64,000 nt of DNA from contig NC_085137.1 in NCBI RefSeq assembly GCF_035046485.1, forward strand, positions 378,262,706-378,326,705. Direction: 5' to 3'. A program made the position numbers and the translations under genes. Shown one piece after another: positions 1 through 10,340 of the stretch (position 1 is the stretch's first letter; the number at the start of each line of letters is the position of its first letter). The notes under the pieces were generated by a model. It was not told the origin of the DNA and did no database searches. It worked only from the letters and a program-made list of their open reading frames with translations. This DNA is from Aedes albopictus. Its lineage: Eukaryota; Arthropoda; Insecta; Diptera; Culicidae.

Positions 1-1985
1 GCAGCCGACCAAAAAGCAAATATTTTCTTTAAGTTGGAAAAACTACTTTGGCAAAACTATTCCAACTTCCAGACGCCCAAGTGATTTTATCTATTTTATT
101 AATTTTTCTGAAACATTTTTTGGCGTATCTAGTGAAATTGGCTGGCGCCAAAATGATTCTATTTATTTTGTTAATTTTTCTGAAACATTTTTTGGCGTAT
201 CTAGTGAAATTTTCTGGCGCCAAAATGATTCTATTTATTTTGTTAATTTTTCTGAAACAGTTTTTGGCGTATCTAGTGAAATTTGCTGGCGCCAAATTGA
301 TTCTATATATTTTATTAATTTTCTGAAACATTTTTTGGCGTATCTAGTGAAATTGGCTGGCGCCAAAATGATTCTATTTATTTTGTTTATTTTTCTGAAA
401 CATTTTTTGGCGTATCTAGTGAAATTTGCTAGCGCCAAAATGATTCTATTTATTTTGTTAATTTTCCTGAAACATTTTTTGGCGTATCTAGTGAAATTTG
501 CTGGCGTCAAAATGATTCTATTTATTTTGTTAATTTTTCTGAAACAGTTTTTGGCGTATCTAGTTAAATTTGCTGGCGCCAAATTGATTCTATATATTTT
601 ATTAATTTTCTGAAACATTTTTTGGCGTATCTAGTGAAATTGGCTGGCGCCAAAATGATTCTATTTATTTTGTTAATTTTTCTGAAACATTTTTTGGCGT
701 ATCTAGTGAAATTTGCTGGCGCCAAAATGATTCTATTTATTTTGTTAATTTTTCTGAAACAGTTTTTGGCGTATCTAGTTAAATTTGCTGGCGCCAAATT
801 GATTCTATATATTTTATTAATTTTCTGAAACATTTTTTGGCGTATCTAGTGAAATTTGCTGGCGCCAAATTGATTCTATTTATTTTGTTAATTTTTCTGA
901 AACATTTTTTGGCGTATCTAGTGAAATTTAAACGGAAATTTAGAGTTAGGGGGGTCAAGTGCCCCCCCTCGCCCCCCTTTGCCTCCGCCAATGCAGCCGA
1001 CCAAAAAGCAAATATTTTCTTTAAGTTGGAAAAACTACTTTGGCAAAACTATTCCAACTTCCAGACGCCCAAGTGATTTTATCTATTTTATTAATTTTTC
1101 TGAAACATTTTTTGGCGTATCTAGTGAAATTGGCTGGCGCCAAAATGATTCTATTTATTTTGTTAATTTTTCTGAAACATTTTTTGGCGTATCTAGTGAA
1201 ATTTTCTGGCGCCAAAATGATTCTATTTATTTTGTTAATTTTTCTGAAACAGTTTTTGGCGTATCTAGTGAAATTTGCTGGCGCCAAATTGATTCTATAT
1301 ATTTTATTAATTTTCTGAAACATTTTTTGGCGTATCTAGTGAAATTGGCTGGCGCCAAAATGATTCTATTTATTTTGTTAATTTTTCTGAAACATTTTTT
1401 GGCGTATCTAGTGAAATTTGCTAGCGCCAAAATGATTCTATTTATTTTGTTAATTTTCCTGAAACATTTTTTGGCGTATCTAGTGAAATTTGCTGGCGTC
1501 ATAATGATTATATTTATTTTGTTAATTTTTCTGAAACAGTTTTTGGCGTATCTAGTTAAATTTGCTGGCGCCAAATTGATTCTATATATTTTATTAATTT
1601 TCTGAAACATTTTTTGGCGTATCTAGTGAAATTGGCTGGCGCCAAAATGATTCTATTTATTTTGTTAATTTTTCTGAAACATTTTTTGGCGTATCTAGTG
1701 AAATTTGCTGGCGCCAAAATGATTCTATTTATTTTGTTAATTTTTCTGAAACAGTTTTTGGCGTATCTAGTTAAATTTGCTGGCGCCAAATTGATTCTAT
1801 ATATTTTATTAATTTTCTGAAACATTTTTTGGCGTATCTAGTGAAATTTGCTGGCGCCAAATTGATTCTATTTATTTTGTTAATTTTTCTGAAACATTTT
1901 TTGGCGTATCTAGTGAAATTTAAACGGAAATTTAGAGTTAGGGGGGTCAAGTGCCCCCCCTCGCCCCCCTTTGCCTCCGCCAATG
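1..1985. repeat. Two 992-bp higher-order copies of a 72-bp minisatellite
   Basis: Two nearly identical 992-bp units lie head to tail (1-992 and 993-1984). Each has about 110 bp of unique lead, then 12 monomers of 71-72 bp marked by GGCGTATCTAG and GGCGCC (first unit at 122, 194, 266, 337, 409 and so on to 911), then a C-rich segment with long C and G runs. The units differ at only a few bases, for example near 387/1379 and 1494-1510/2-unit equivalent, so duplication or gene conversion was recent. The array begins at the window edge and may continue upstream. Because 72 is divisible by three and the monomer lacks stops in several frames, both strands show long hydrophobic or basic repeat ORFs. 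These look like a by-product of the period, not genes. Confidence 0.95.
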
Positions 1986-2090
1986 ATGGTAATCAAACTA
2001 ACAAGAAATGATGTTTACATACGGTTAAATTACGCCCATAACAGCTACGAAACGATAAGAAATATAATAAGTGTTGTACCTATTAATCTA

Positions 2091-2392
2091 TCTATATATA
2101 TAAAAATGAGTTTGAAGTCCCTTTGAGGCAACAAAACTAACGAACGGCTGAACCGATCAGGATGACTCTTGCATGGTTTGATTCGTATTCATGGTGGCTG
2201 TGTTTATATGTACAAAAAGTTACGAAAATCAACTAGAAAATTAGGAAAATTGATAAAGTACTGATGTTTCATGAGCTGGGAAGAAAATCAACACGATCGA
2301 AATGAGACCAATCTAGAATGCGGTGCTTTTTTGAGCTCAATAGTTGTCAAACCACCCCAAGACGGCAAGACAAAGTTTGCCGGGACAGCTAG
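2091..2392 (+). mobile_element. Non-autonomous Helitron
   Basis: The segment starts with TCTATATATATAAAAATGAG directly after an A and ends with GACAGCTAG directly before a T, the A^T insertion pattern of Helitrons. A 6-bp hairpin (CGGCAA at 2363-2368 with TTGCCG at 2377-2382) lies 6 nt before the terminal CTAG. There is no coding capacity for a Rep/helicase, so this is a 302-bp non-autonomous copy. The TC start, CTRR end, 3' hairpin and absent target duplication are established Helitron traits; the family is not identified. Confidence 0.75.
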
Positions 2393-2634
2393 TAACAAAT
2401 AAATCATTGTCACATCCCAAAGTATTTTCAAAATAATTGTCGTGATTTCAGAAAAAAACAAGTTAAATATTTTGGAATTAATAAAAAGAACATAATCCCA
2501 GAGTAAATGCACTTCAGTAAGCAGCTGCATCAACTCTTACATTGAAGATAAGGAAACAGTTAGAACTGCTACCAACTATTAGGTAGAATGGGCTCTTTCT
2601 AGTAGATGAAATGGCATCAACTTGAGGACGCGAA
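2393..2634. other. Unassigned AT-rich sequence
   Basis: I see no coding signal, inverted repeat or recognisable element here. It separates the Helitron from BEL/Pao gag debris and may be decayed retrotransposon. Confidence 0.5.
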
Positions 2635-2829
2635 TTACATAGGAATAACACTTCTCAATTCATAGTACAAAATTAGCTTCGCGAGTTGGACGGCAGCTTC
2701 AGCTCGATGCAATAACGTATGATGTCCTCCTTGGCAGCCTTGGATAGCACAACGAACCTTGAAATTACACTGTCTCTTTTCGTGATTATTCAGACAAAGC
2801 ATCTCTCTCGTTTGTCGGGTGAAGATCAC
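2635..2829 (-). pseudogene. BEL/Pao retrotransposon gag fragment, zinc-knuckle region
   Basis: The reverse strand encodes a 64-residue piece with the pattern C-L-N-N-H-x(4)-C-x(4)-R-C-A-I-x-G-C-x-G-G-H-H-x-L-L-H-R. The GC..HH.LLHR run is typical of the cysteine/histidine region in Gag of BEL/Pao LTR elements of insects. Only this short stretch is open; flanking frames are closed and no LTR or pol is visible beside it. It fits with the gag-like piece at 3483-3960 on the same strand as remnants of one element split by 2838-3480. The family call is from memory of the motif; a DUF1759/zinc-knuckle profile search would settle it. Confidence 0.65.
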
Positions 2830-2837
2830 TGCATCCA

Positions 2838-3482
2838 GATTTTAGAACTATTGTGATATACCCTTTTGCTGTGAGGTACGCAAGTTATCTCAGTAACATG
2901 TTTGTCACTGAGATACCTTGGTATCGACTGAAGTCGAGACCATCTATTATTGATGAATAGAGATCCTGAGTTACAGTATACTTTTGATAGGAAAAAAAAG
3001 ACATCTCTAATTTTTTGATATGTTATGTATACATGTCTCAGCTTTCAATTGATGCAAAAAATTTGAAAATCGATGGTTGCCCTCCTGGTGGAAAAAATGT
3101 TTTGGTTTAAAAATCCAAGATGGCGGATAAAATCAATATAGCCGACCCAACTTTTTATTATTGTAAATAGTAGCTCTATCTTTCCTCTTTTCAACAACAA
3201 TTACTCGTTTGAGGTGGTTTTTGGAGAAACTTTCGAGTTATAACGGTTTAAATGAGCCACCATTTAACCAAAATCGAGGGGTCTGCAAAAATTGTTGTGG
3301 CTCTAACTAACGGGGGGTCCATCAATTTGAGAAACCAAATGTATTTTTCTTACTTTTTTATCGAGGGCTTTCAGAAAATCGGCACCTTAAACATTTTTGA
3401 AGACAAGGTGTAAATAGTGGGCCGGTCTCAGCGAGAATTACCCACCTTCAACTTTTTGGAGTCATCGCAAAATTTTAGTTAC
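2838..3482. other. Unassigned insertion between two gag fragments
   Basis: AT-rich sequence with no open frame, lying between two - strand BEL/Pao gag fragments. It contains a CCAAGATGGCGG-like stretch near 3115 similar to the tandem array at 26.6-29.7 kb. It probably includes one or more transposon insertions; I could not find paired termini. Confidence 0.4.
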
Positions 3483-3960
3483 TTAGTTAGTAACTTGAAC
3501 ACCCAACATGGCTTCATTTCTTTTGCTTTGCCGATCACTTCTAGATGAACGTTGTTTTGATTGTAGGAAGCTTCGTGAACGTGGATAAACTCTTTGCGCC
3601 GTGGTAGACCACGATTTTCTCAAATCGATAGACGAGAACTTCGATACCTCAGATATATCCGAAACGATATCGTTCATAAAGTTGGTGAACATTCGAAGTT
3701 GAGTTCCTTTCTTTCATCTCTTAAACCGCTTAAACCATACCCAGTCGAACTGGCAGTCCGACGCAAACTTATCGACTAGTTCTTGAACTAACAACGGGTT
3801 GCTGATTTGTTCATTGAGTTTCGCTGCCTCCAGGTGATCGCAAAGTTGTTTAACGGTAAGCCCAAACTGGATAAAGGTCTGTAGGCGGTCGGCTCTGGAG
3901 GCCTTAGGGTTACGAACCTTGGATAGCACAGTTTTCAGGAGCTTTTCAGGCTTTCTAAAT
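3483..3960 (-). pseudogene. BEL/Pao gag fragment (DUF1759-like region)
   Basis: Two reverse-strand open stretches (3714-3929 and 3483-3692) read like the central Gag region of BEL/Pao elements. The first contains LTVKQLCDHLEAAKLNEQ followed by NPLLVQELVDKF, matching the family pattern of an L-x-x-H/E-L-x-N-P-L-L-x-E-L-V-x-K-x-P core. The second continues with a serine- and arginine-rich segment. The two lie in different frames, so the copy is frameshifted and dead. No LTRs are visible. This is inference from motif memory. Confidence 0.6.
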
Positions 3961-4137
3961 AAACGGCGAAGATCTTCAATGGCGTCTGGTACGGAACCAA
4001 TCTGCTTCGCATGGTTTTAAAGCAAGTTATCTTGTAATCGTTTAAGATTATCAAGATTGGAAAAGCCACAGGCCTTTTTCGTGAACTCATAACCGCTGAT
4101 AAAAATTGGCCTCATTTCTAATTCGCCACTAAATACC

Positions 4138-4728
4138 GGGCAGTAGTATGGTACACGCTTGTATGGAAAAAATAAATCCTCGCTCCAGTCGACTTTTTAG
4201 ATCCCATTTAGGTCCCATATGAACTGTACAAAATTTCAGCGCAATCGGTGAAACTATAATTTAGCGCAAGCGGTTCAAAGTTTTCATAGGATTTACTATG
4301 GGAAAAGTTACACTTTCAGATAAAAAATCACAGAGGTCGTCCCTTGTCCGCAGCTACAGTGCTGCGGATAAAACAAAATAAAAAGCCGTTCGTTGGATCA
4401 CTAATCGGTAATAAATCAATAACTTTTTCCACAAGCATCCAATCGTTTTGCGGTCTTCGAAGGAAAGTTTCATAATTGATTTTTCTTCAAGAAACATTGA
4501 TCGATTTGAATTAAGGAGACAAGGGACGACCTCTGGGATTTTTTATCTGAAAGTGTAACTTTTCCCATAGTAAATCCTATGAAAACTTTGAACCGCTTGC
4601 GCTAAATTATAGTTTCACCGATTGCGCTGAAATTTTGTACAGTTCATATGGGACCTAAATGGGATCTAAAAAGTCGACTGGAGCGAGGATTTATTTTTTC
4701 CATACAAGCGTGTACCATACTACTGCCC
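4138..4728. mobile_element. 591-bp palindromic MITE with about 215-bp inverted repeats
   Basis: The left arm (4138 to about 4353) starts GGGCAGTAGTATGGTACACG and is repeated inverted at about 4518-4728, ending ACCATACTACTGCCC. The arms are nearly identical, so the insertion is young. The roughly 165-bp spacer has no ORF. I could not find a convincing target duplication (flanks AAATACC and ATGTATT), so the superfamily is open. Confidence 0.9.
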
Positions 4729-5055
4729 ATGTATTGTTCTGTTTTCATCACAAGTTCTAACGATTGGTAGCTTACACTCTGAGTAAATAAAGACCGATTA
4801 AGCCATAAAATGATTAAATTAATTCCTCTCCTAGCTTTTTTTCATTGCTCGCCGCTCTTGTTCGAGACGCTTCGTTGAGGAAGCACTCAACGAGTCATCT
4901 TCTTCGTGTACGGAGCCGCCATCACTTTGAGCCTTTGTTGCACCAATTATTTTGGTTTTCTTCTTCGCATTTTGAACATGCAGCTCAACCGCACAGTTTC
5001 TACAACTCTACAGTTCTATTTTAAATGCTTACTGGTTATTTGGATGAGATTCACA
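4729..5055 (-). other. Possible further gag remnant, unassigned
   Basis: The reverse strand near 4830-4910 has a short charged open stretch rich in S, R, E and K (for example TKRLEQERRAMKK) that would suit the linker of a BEL/Pao Gag, in line with the fragments at 3483-3960. There is no other support. Confidence 0.3.
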
Positions 5056-5145
5056 AAGTCACCCAGGGGCACCGTAAATTACCGGGGGAGTTTCGGACTC
5101 GTTACGGCCGAGAAAACGGAGCGACACAAATATGCGTGTGCACGT
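5056..5145. repeat. Dispersed repeat, copy 1 (pair with 6202-6290)
   Basis: A block of about 85 bp containing GGCACCGTAAATTACCGGGG and GAGTTTCGGACTCGTTACGG is matched in direct orientation at 6202-6290 (GGCACCGAAAACTATCGGGG, GAGTTTCGGACGTGTAACGG). The two copies are about 1.15 kb apart and diverged. They might be parts of LTRs or of two copies of one element; neither can be shown. Confidence 0.6.
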
Positions 5146-5229
5146 CGCATTTATTTAATCAACTTACATACATTAAGCAGGGGCGGCGCAGGGCATGATA
5201 ATGAACATCGCAATATACATTAGACTGGT

Positions 5230-6200
5230 CCAAATATTTTAAGACTCTTCCTGGATGATGGTCATCACAATCACAAAGATTACATTGCCATCAAAAAGTT
5301 TAAAATGGACTCCACAGCCTACACTCCTGCACCGAGCACTTCTGCCTCGTCAAGTATGATCACAAAGAATCAAATTCATCCCGGCCAGCATGAACAGAAT
5401 TGTTACCAAAATGCCATGTGTTGTGACTCGAACTGTGTAGCCCACCCCCCATTTCAATCGAGGTACTAGGGTCCAATGAAACAAGTGCGGTGCAAAACTA
5501 AAAACGACATTCTGCCGTGTGATCAACACGAATCTCAAACAAGTTGATTCACATCGAGCCCTGATGAAGATACCAACCACAGGATCGAAACGTTGGCAAT
5601 GATCTAAAATAATCTACGATTTGCTGTGACTGAAAGAATCAAAACCAAGAATCACAATGTTCTTAACACTTAGCATCGGAGTTCCTTGTCAAAACAGTCA
5701 TATAATTCTTAAGGAAACGCCTCTCCAACGGGATGCCTAGCTGCATTTTTCCGGCTGTTGTCACTCTCCATTCTTCCAGCTATCATCAGGGCATACTGCT
5801 TCCACTCTTCCGCTGGAACTCACCACCTGGCATCTAGACTCCTTGAAGGTCACTTGGAGTCCCTTCCATACCAACTTCCAGACCGAATCCCAGCAGTCCA
5901 TAGTCAAGCTCCGAGAAGTGTGTACAGCACGTTCTTGACGAACACATGGTTTTTTTTCTTCCATCTTCATCGACGCTCTTCAGAAGTCCTTCTCCAACAC
6001 CGGCGGATCACAGCGTCGAGTTGTCCGCCAAGTTTCTGTTTAACGCTTTCGACGATTTTCTTGAAAAACTTCCGGTCGCTAGGCATGTGGCTCGAGCAGC
6101 CACTATTCACGTATGTACCAGCTGTTGCGCTTCCACTGACCTCCCACGCCGAAACAAATTCCTGAGTCTATAACCTTTTCGTGTAGACCACGAAGGTCTA
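5230..6200. other. Unassigned, probably decayed retroelement sequence
   Basis: No reliable gene. Short frames exist on both strands at 5758-6165 but have no recognisable motif. The stretch ACATTAGACTGGTCCAA near 5220 resembles ACATTAAACTGGTCCAA near 10123, so two fragments of one dispersed repeat flank the RTE element. Confidence 0.4.
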
Positions 6201-6201
6201 C

Positions 6202-6290
6202 AAAGTCACTCAGTGGCACCGAAAACTATCGGGGGAGTTTCGGACGTGTAACGGCGGAGAACACGGAGCAACGCAAAGATGCAAATGCAA
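6202..6290. repeat. Dispersed repeat, copy 2 (pair with 5056-5145)
   Basis: Direct, diverged duplicate of 5056-5145. It is followed by a small GATGCAAAGATGCAAA-type duplication near 6276-6300. Confidence 0.6.
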
Positions 6291-6439
6291 AGATGCAAAG
6301 ATCGTGTGGCTCTGCGGTGCGGTTTTTTGACAGTTCGAAATGACATTAAGGATATTTCAACATCCTTCTATCTGATAACATGAAAATATTTCTAATTCAT
6401 GATGTGCTTGATGGTGAATTTTCATGCGCTCAGTACGGA

Positions 6440-6784
6440 CAAGCCTGGTAGCGGTGATAGTATACATCCTTGCCTCACTCCAGCAACGACACGGATGGAT
6501 TCGGACAAAACACCGTTGTGCAGTACTCTGCACGAAAATGCCCTGTACTATGCTTCAATGAGGCCGATGATTTTCTCAGGGACACCCTTGCGCCTGAGGG
6601 CTTCCCACATGTTTCCGTGATTGAGACGGTCGAAAGCTTTTACGTAATCAATGAACACCAGGTAGAGAGACTCTTGGAATTAATTGATTTACTCCAGGTT
6701 GATACGGAGCGTGACAATATGGTCCACACAGGATCGTCCGGCACGGAATCCTGTTTGTTGCCGTCGGAGAGTTGCATGCCGAAA
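6440..6784 (-). pseudogene. RTE-clade LINE, reverse transcriptase fragment (downstream half)
   Basis: Reading the - strand from 6784 gives LRRQQTGFRAGRSCVDHIV, then FIDYVKAFDRLNHGNMWEAL and later VAGVRQGCILSP. These are RT motifs of the fingers and palm in an RTE-type endonuclease/RT retrotransposon. The catalytic F/YADD motif would lie downstream, but the reading is lost near 6460. In-frame stops (for example after LIEA) and frame changes mark it as dead. It continues 8111-9780 on the same strand; the two halves are separated by the + strand LINE at 6785-8110. Confidence 0.8.
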
Positions 6785-8110
6785 GTTTTTGAAAGCCTAA
6801 TGCATGATTCGCTATATCCACAAGTGAAACATGTCATTTCCGAATTCCAACATGGATTTGTTAAAAAACGTTCTACTACTACCAATTTGATGACATACGT
6901 CTCAACGTTGGTAAATACTTTGGAAAAGCGACAGCAAGTAGATGCCGTGTATGTCGACTTTACCAAAGCGTTCGACAGAGTGCCCCACTTATTGGCTGTT
7001 GATAAATTGGACAGAATGGGCTTACCAAGCTGGTTGACACGGTGGATATTGTCATATCTTACTGGACGGAGCGCTTACGTGCGCATCAGTGGAACGAACT
7101 CGGATGCTTTTGGCATTACATCCGGGGTACCCCAAGGTAGTCACTTGGGCCCTCTTCTCTTCATACTATTTATCAACGACCTTTGCGAAACCATACAATC
7201 TCCGAAACTCATGTTTGCTGATGACTTGAAATTTTTTCGCACAATTTCTTCGCTTGTGGAATGCTGTGCACTTCAAGCTGACATCGACAGACTATCGAAC
7301 TGGTGCCTGCTCAATGGAATGGAATTAAATATCCGGAAATGTAATGTGATTTCGTTTTGCCGCTCAAGAAGTAAAATCGGTTTCGACTACAGGATGTCAA
7401 CAACTTCTATCGCCAGAGTTGATGCTGTCAGGGACCTAGGTGTGCTGTTGGATAGCAAGCTAAACTTTGCACAACACATTGCAGCAACGATTGCAAAGGC
7501 ATTTGCAATTCTTGGATTCATCAAGCGGAACACAAAGTATTTCACGGATGTGTACTGTTTGAAGAGTTTGTATTGCACACTAGTGCGCAGTATACTAGAA
7601 TACGGCGTGCTCGTGTGGGCGCCCTACCATGCCGTTCATAAACACCACATTGAACGTATTCAACGAAACTTCCTTCGATTCGCACTGCGTCAACTGCCGT
7701 GGAATGATCCCATTCGACTGCCACCATACGAACATCGTAGTGCTTTGATACACCTGCCAACCTTGGAAAGTAGGAGGATTTTATTGCAGCGCCTCTTTGT
7801 GTTTGACATCATGCGTGACAATGTGGACTGCCCGTTACTGCTGAGCAACATACTTCTCAACGTTCCGCCCAGAAGAACCAGACGGGCTGACTTTCTTCGT
7901 AATCCCCTTCATCGTACTCTTTTTGGACAAAATAATCCATTTGATGTTTGTTGTCGTCGTTTTAATGAAGTGTCTGTAAATTTTGATTTTAATGTGACTA
8001 AGCATATGTTTAAAAGTAGGATAAGTTCTAGTTCATAGTATTAACTGTCTGTACGATGTATTCGAAGACTAGTAAATAAATAAATAAATAAATAAATAAA
8101 ATAAATAAAT
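6785..8110 (+). mobile_element. 5'-truncated non-LTR retrotransposon with (TAAA)n tail
   Basis: The + strand is open without stops to 8038 and encodes about 418 residues of reverse transcriptase and C-terminal region. Visible are QHGFVKKRSTTTNL, VDFTKAFDRVPH, SGVPQGSHLGPLLFILFIND, the catalytic LMFADDLKFF with the Asp pair, and the downstream DLGVLLDSKLNF and VRSILEYGVLVWAPYHAVHK segments. A (TAAA)n tail (8073-8110) follows a short 3' UTR. The open frame extends upstream to 6470, but that part is antisense RTE sequence, so the real element begins at about 6785. Rejoining the flanks restores the RTE reading, so this is a clean insertion with little or no target duplication. The clade (Loner/Jockey/I-like) is not settled. 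The intact frame suggests a fairly recent insertion. Confidence 0.9.
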
Positions 8111-9850
8111 ATTCTCTTGTATCCGGTTAAGGATCACTTTGCAGAGGACTTTGAGAACGATACACAGTAACATGATGCCCCGCCAATTATCGCATACAGT
8201 CAGGTCACCCTTTTTGGGCACCTTTACTAAGACGCCTTGCATCCAGTCGGCCGGAAATGTCGCACTTTCTCATATGTTGCAGAATAATTGATGCAGTAGT
8301 TGTGCGGATACTACGGAGTCAGCTTTGAGCATCTCAGCTGATATGCGATAGATCGACCCCTGGGGCTCTGTTCGATTTCCTGAACGGATGGAGCTTCGTT
8401 GTTGACACGGGTAATGCATCGAACCCGGATCATGCTGAGGTGTTGATGGCGTAATAGACACTTGAAAAAAGTTTCCAAAGTGCTCGAACCAGCGCCAGCG
8501 TTTTAACTGTTCAGACGTGTCTTTCACGGGCATCGTAGCATTTATCTTGGTCCCCCTAAGGCGACGTGAGACATCGTAGAGGAGACGGATGTCGCCTGTG
8601 TTTGCGGCTTCCTCGCCTTCGTCGACTAGGGAGTCCGCCCACGCACTTTTTCCACGTCTACATGAGCGTTTCACTTCCTTCTCGAAAGTCAAATAGCGCT
8701 GACGGGCTACGGCTTTGGCCCTTCGTGTTTTCGCTCCCTCTATCGCGGATTTGGCGTTCCTTCGCTCCTCTATCTTCCTCCAGGTATCATCTGTGATCCA
8801 TTGCTTTCTTCGGGTGCGTAGCTCACTCAAATTGATCTTCTACGCTTCCGTCTCCTGGAATATTTGCAGCACGGTTCTCTAGGTCATCGACGAAGGACCT
8901 TTTCACCGCAGCGTCTTCCAGTCGGCGAGAGTTGATTCGGCACTCGATTTTCTCCTCCTGTTGCTGGATCCTGGCAATGTGCAGTCGGATCTCACCGATT
9001 AGGAGATGATGGTCGGACACAATGACGGCACTACGTTTGTTCCGCACATCAAGCGGAGGCTTCCATTTTCGGCTGATGCAGATGTGGTGGATTTGATTTT
9101 CCATGACGTCATCACAGGAAACCCATGTCACTTTGTGCACTGGTTGATGAGGAAAGAGCGGTCCCCCAATCACCATGCTATTGTTGCCACAAAAGTCTGC
9201 AAACAGCTCTCCGTTTTCGCTCTTTTCTCCGAGACAATGGCTCATAGTCCGAGTTGTCGAAACCAACGTTCGCGTTGAAGTCGCCCATGAGGATCTTGAT
9301 GTCACCTTTCGGAATCTTGTCCACTACAGCATTCAGTTAACTGACTGTTAAAGTTCTCTTTATCTTGTGATTCGGCAGCATCGGTTGGTGCGTAACATTG
9401 GATAATGGTAAGGTTTCGAACCCGTGATCCTCTCATTAATAGGTTCCCACTTCATGAGCGCAGCGTGGGCGTGAGCGCTGAGCAGGAAACCAACTCCACG
9501 GTGGCGAGGAGCGTGTTCACCTTGTAGGCCAGAATATAGCAGAATTTGACCCTACGCCAATTTGTGTTCTCCAAAGTTCGGCCAACGTACTCCGCTCAGT
9601 CCTAAGATCTCAAGCTTCATGCGGCATGCCTCATTGACTAGTTGTGCCAGTTTACCCTGCTGGGCTAGGGTTAATACATTCCAAGCTCCAATTCTTGTCC
9701 GGTGTTTCGCGCTAAAAGTCGTTGCCGTTGAATCAGTTTGTAATCGTTCATTTTCGGTTTCTGTAACGTTTTTTTTGGGGTTTCAGTAGGTTGTTGGCCT
9801 AAGGTCCCTTATCCATCGTGGTGGGGCTGCCACCTTAGGTATAGCTTCCG
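8111..9850 (-). pseudogene. RTE-clade LINE, endonuclease and linker region (upstream half)
   Basis: The - strand holds the N-terminal part of an RTE-type protein. RIGAWNVLTLAQQGKLAQL (about 9650-9705) begins an APE-like endonuclease. About 9280-9310 encodes ILMGDFNANVG-like sequence in a shifted frame. 8823-9305 carries TWVSCDDVMENQIHHICISR and VSDHHLLIGEIRL, the C-terminal endonuclease region with the SDHHL catalytic His. 8270-8830 carries the basic linker (RKQWITDDTWRKIEERRNAK) leading into RT. At least one frameshift (near 8825) and internal stops disrupt it. Normal domain order (endonuclease, linker, RT) is kept across 9780-8111 then 6784-6440. The GC-richer 5' leader runs to about 10060. 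Confidence 0.85.
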
Positions 9851-10340
9851 GTGGAGGAGCATTTCATATTCAGCCGCTGGATGCCAGAACAGACGCTGTT
9901 TGAGCCACACCTACTTGGTGAACAGACGCTCGGGTCGTACCTCCTCAATCTAGCTGAAGTCAGAAGGACAACAGTGCCCAGGCTGCACTACCAGCTAAGC
10001 ACACAACTCTTAGCTGGCGGTCTTTGTCATCGCTTGACCCGTGGAAGCATGAGGTAGGAATTTAAGAAGACTAGAGCTATGTTGGACCCTCTCCTTTTCG
10101 ACTCACCGTTTTGCGGCCCAACATACATTAAACTGGTCCAAGTATTCCAACAGGCGGGCAGTCTTCTTTGAACGCAGCATCTCCGTGGATCCATATGCTG
10201 CAATCTGAGCCCCTCGTTGTTTGGTTTTATCAAAGTCATCATTTTCACCAGAGCTTTCTCCTGTACCAACCTTCTTTGCACCGTTTCTTCTGTTCTCTGT
10301 TGTTACGCTACTGTTCCCATGCAAAATCTACTTTCTGAAC
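9851..10340 (-). other. RTE 5' leader and an unassigned dispersed-repeat fragment
   Basis: To about 10060 this looks like the untranslated leader of the - strand RTE element. From 10100 to 10330 an open - strand stretch encodes KKTARLLEYLDQFNVC. A related sequence appears near 5220-5240, so it is part of a dispersed element. I do not recognise the product. Confidence 0.4.

Noticed and set aside
29..2011. Many overlapping ORFs of 60-208 codons on both strands
   Set aside because: They repeat the 72-bp period exactly, occur on both strands and in several frames, and have no known domain. They are by-products of a minisatellite whose unit is divisible by three.
5758..6165. 135-codon + strand ORF
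   Set aside because: No motif, opposite frame also open, and it lies in dispersed repeat debris.
6470..6784. N-terminal part of the 522-codon + strand ORF as real coding sequence
   Set aside because: This part is antisense to RT motifs of the - strand RTE element. The real LINE starts near 6785.
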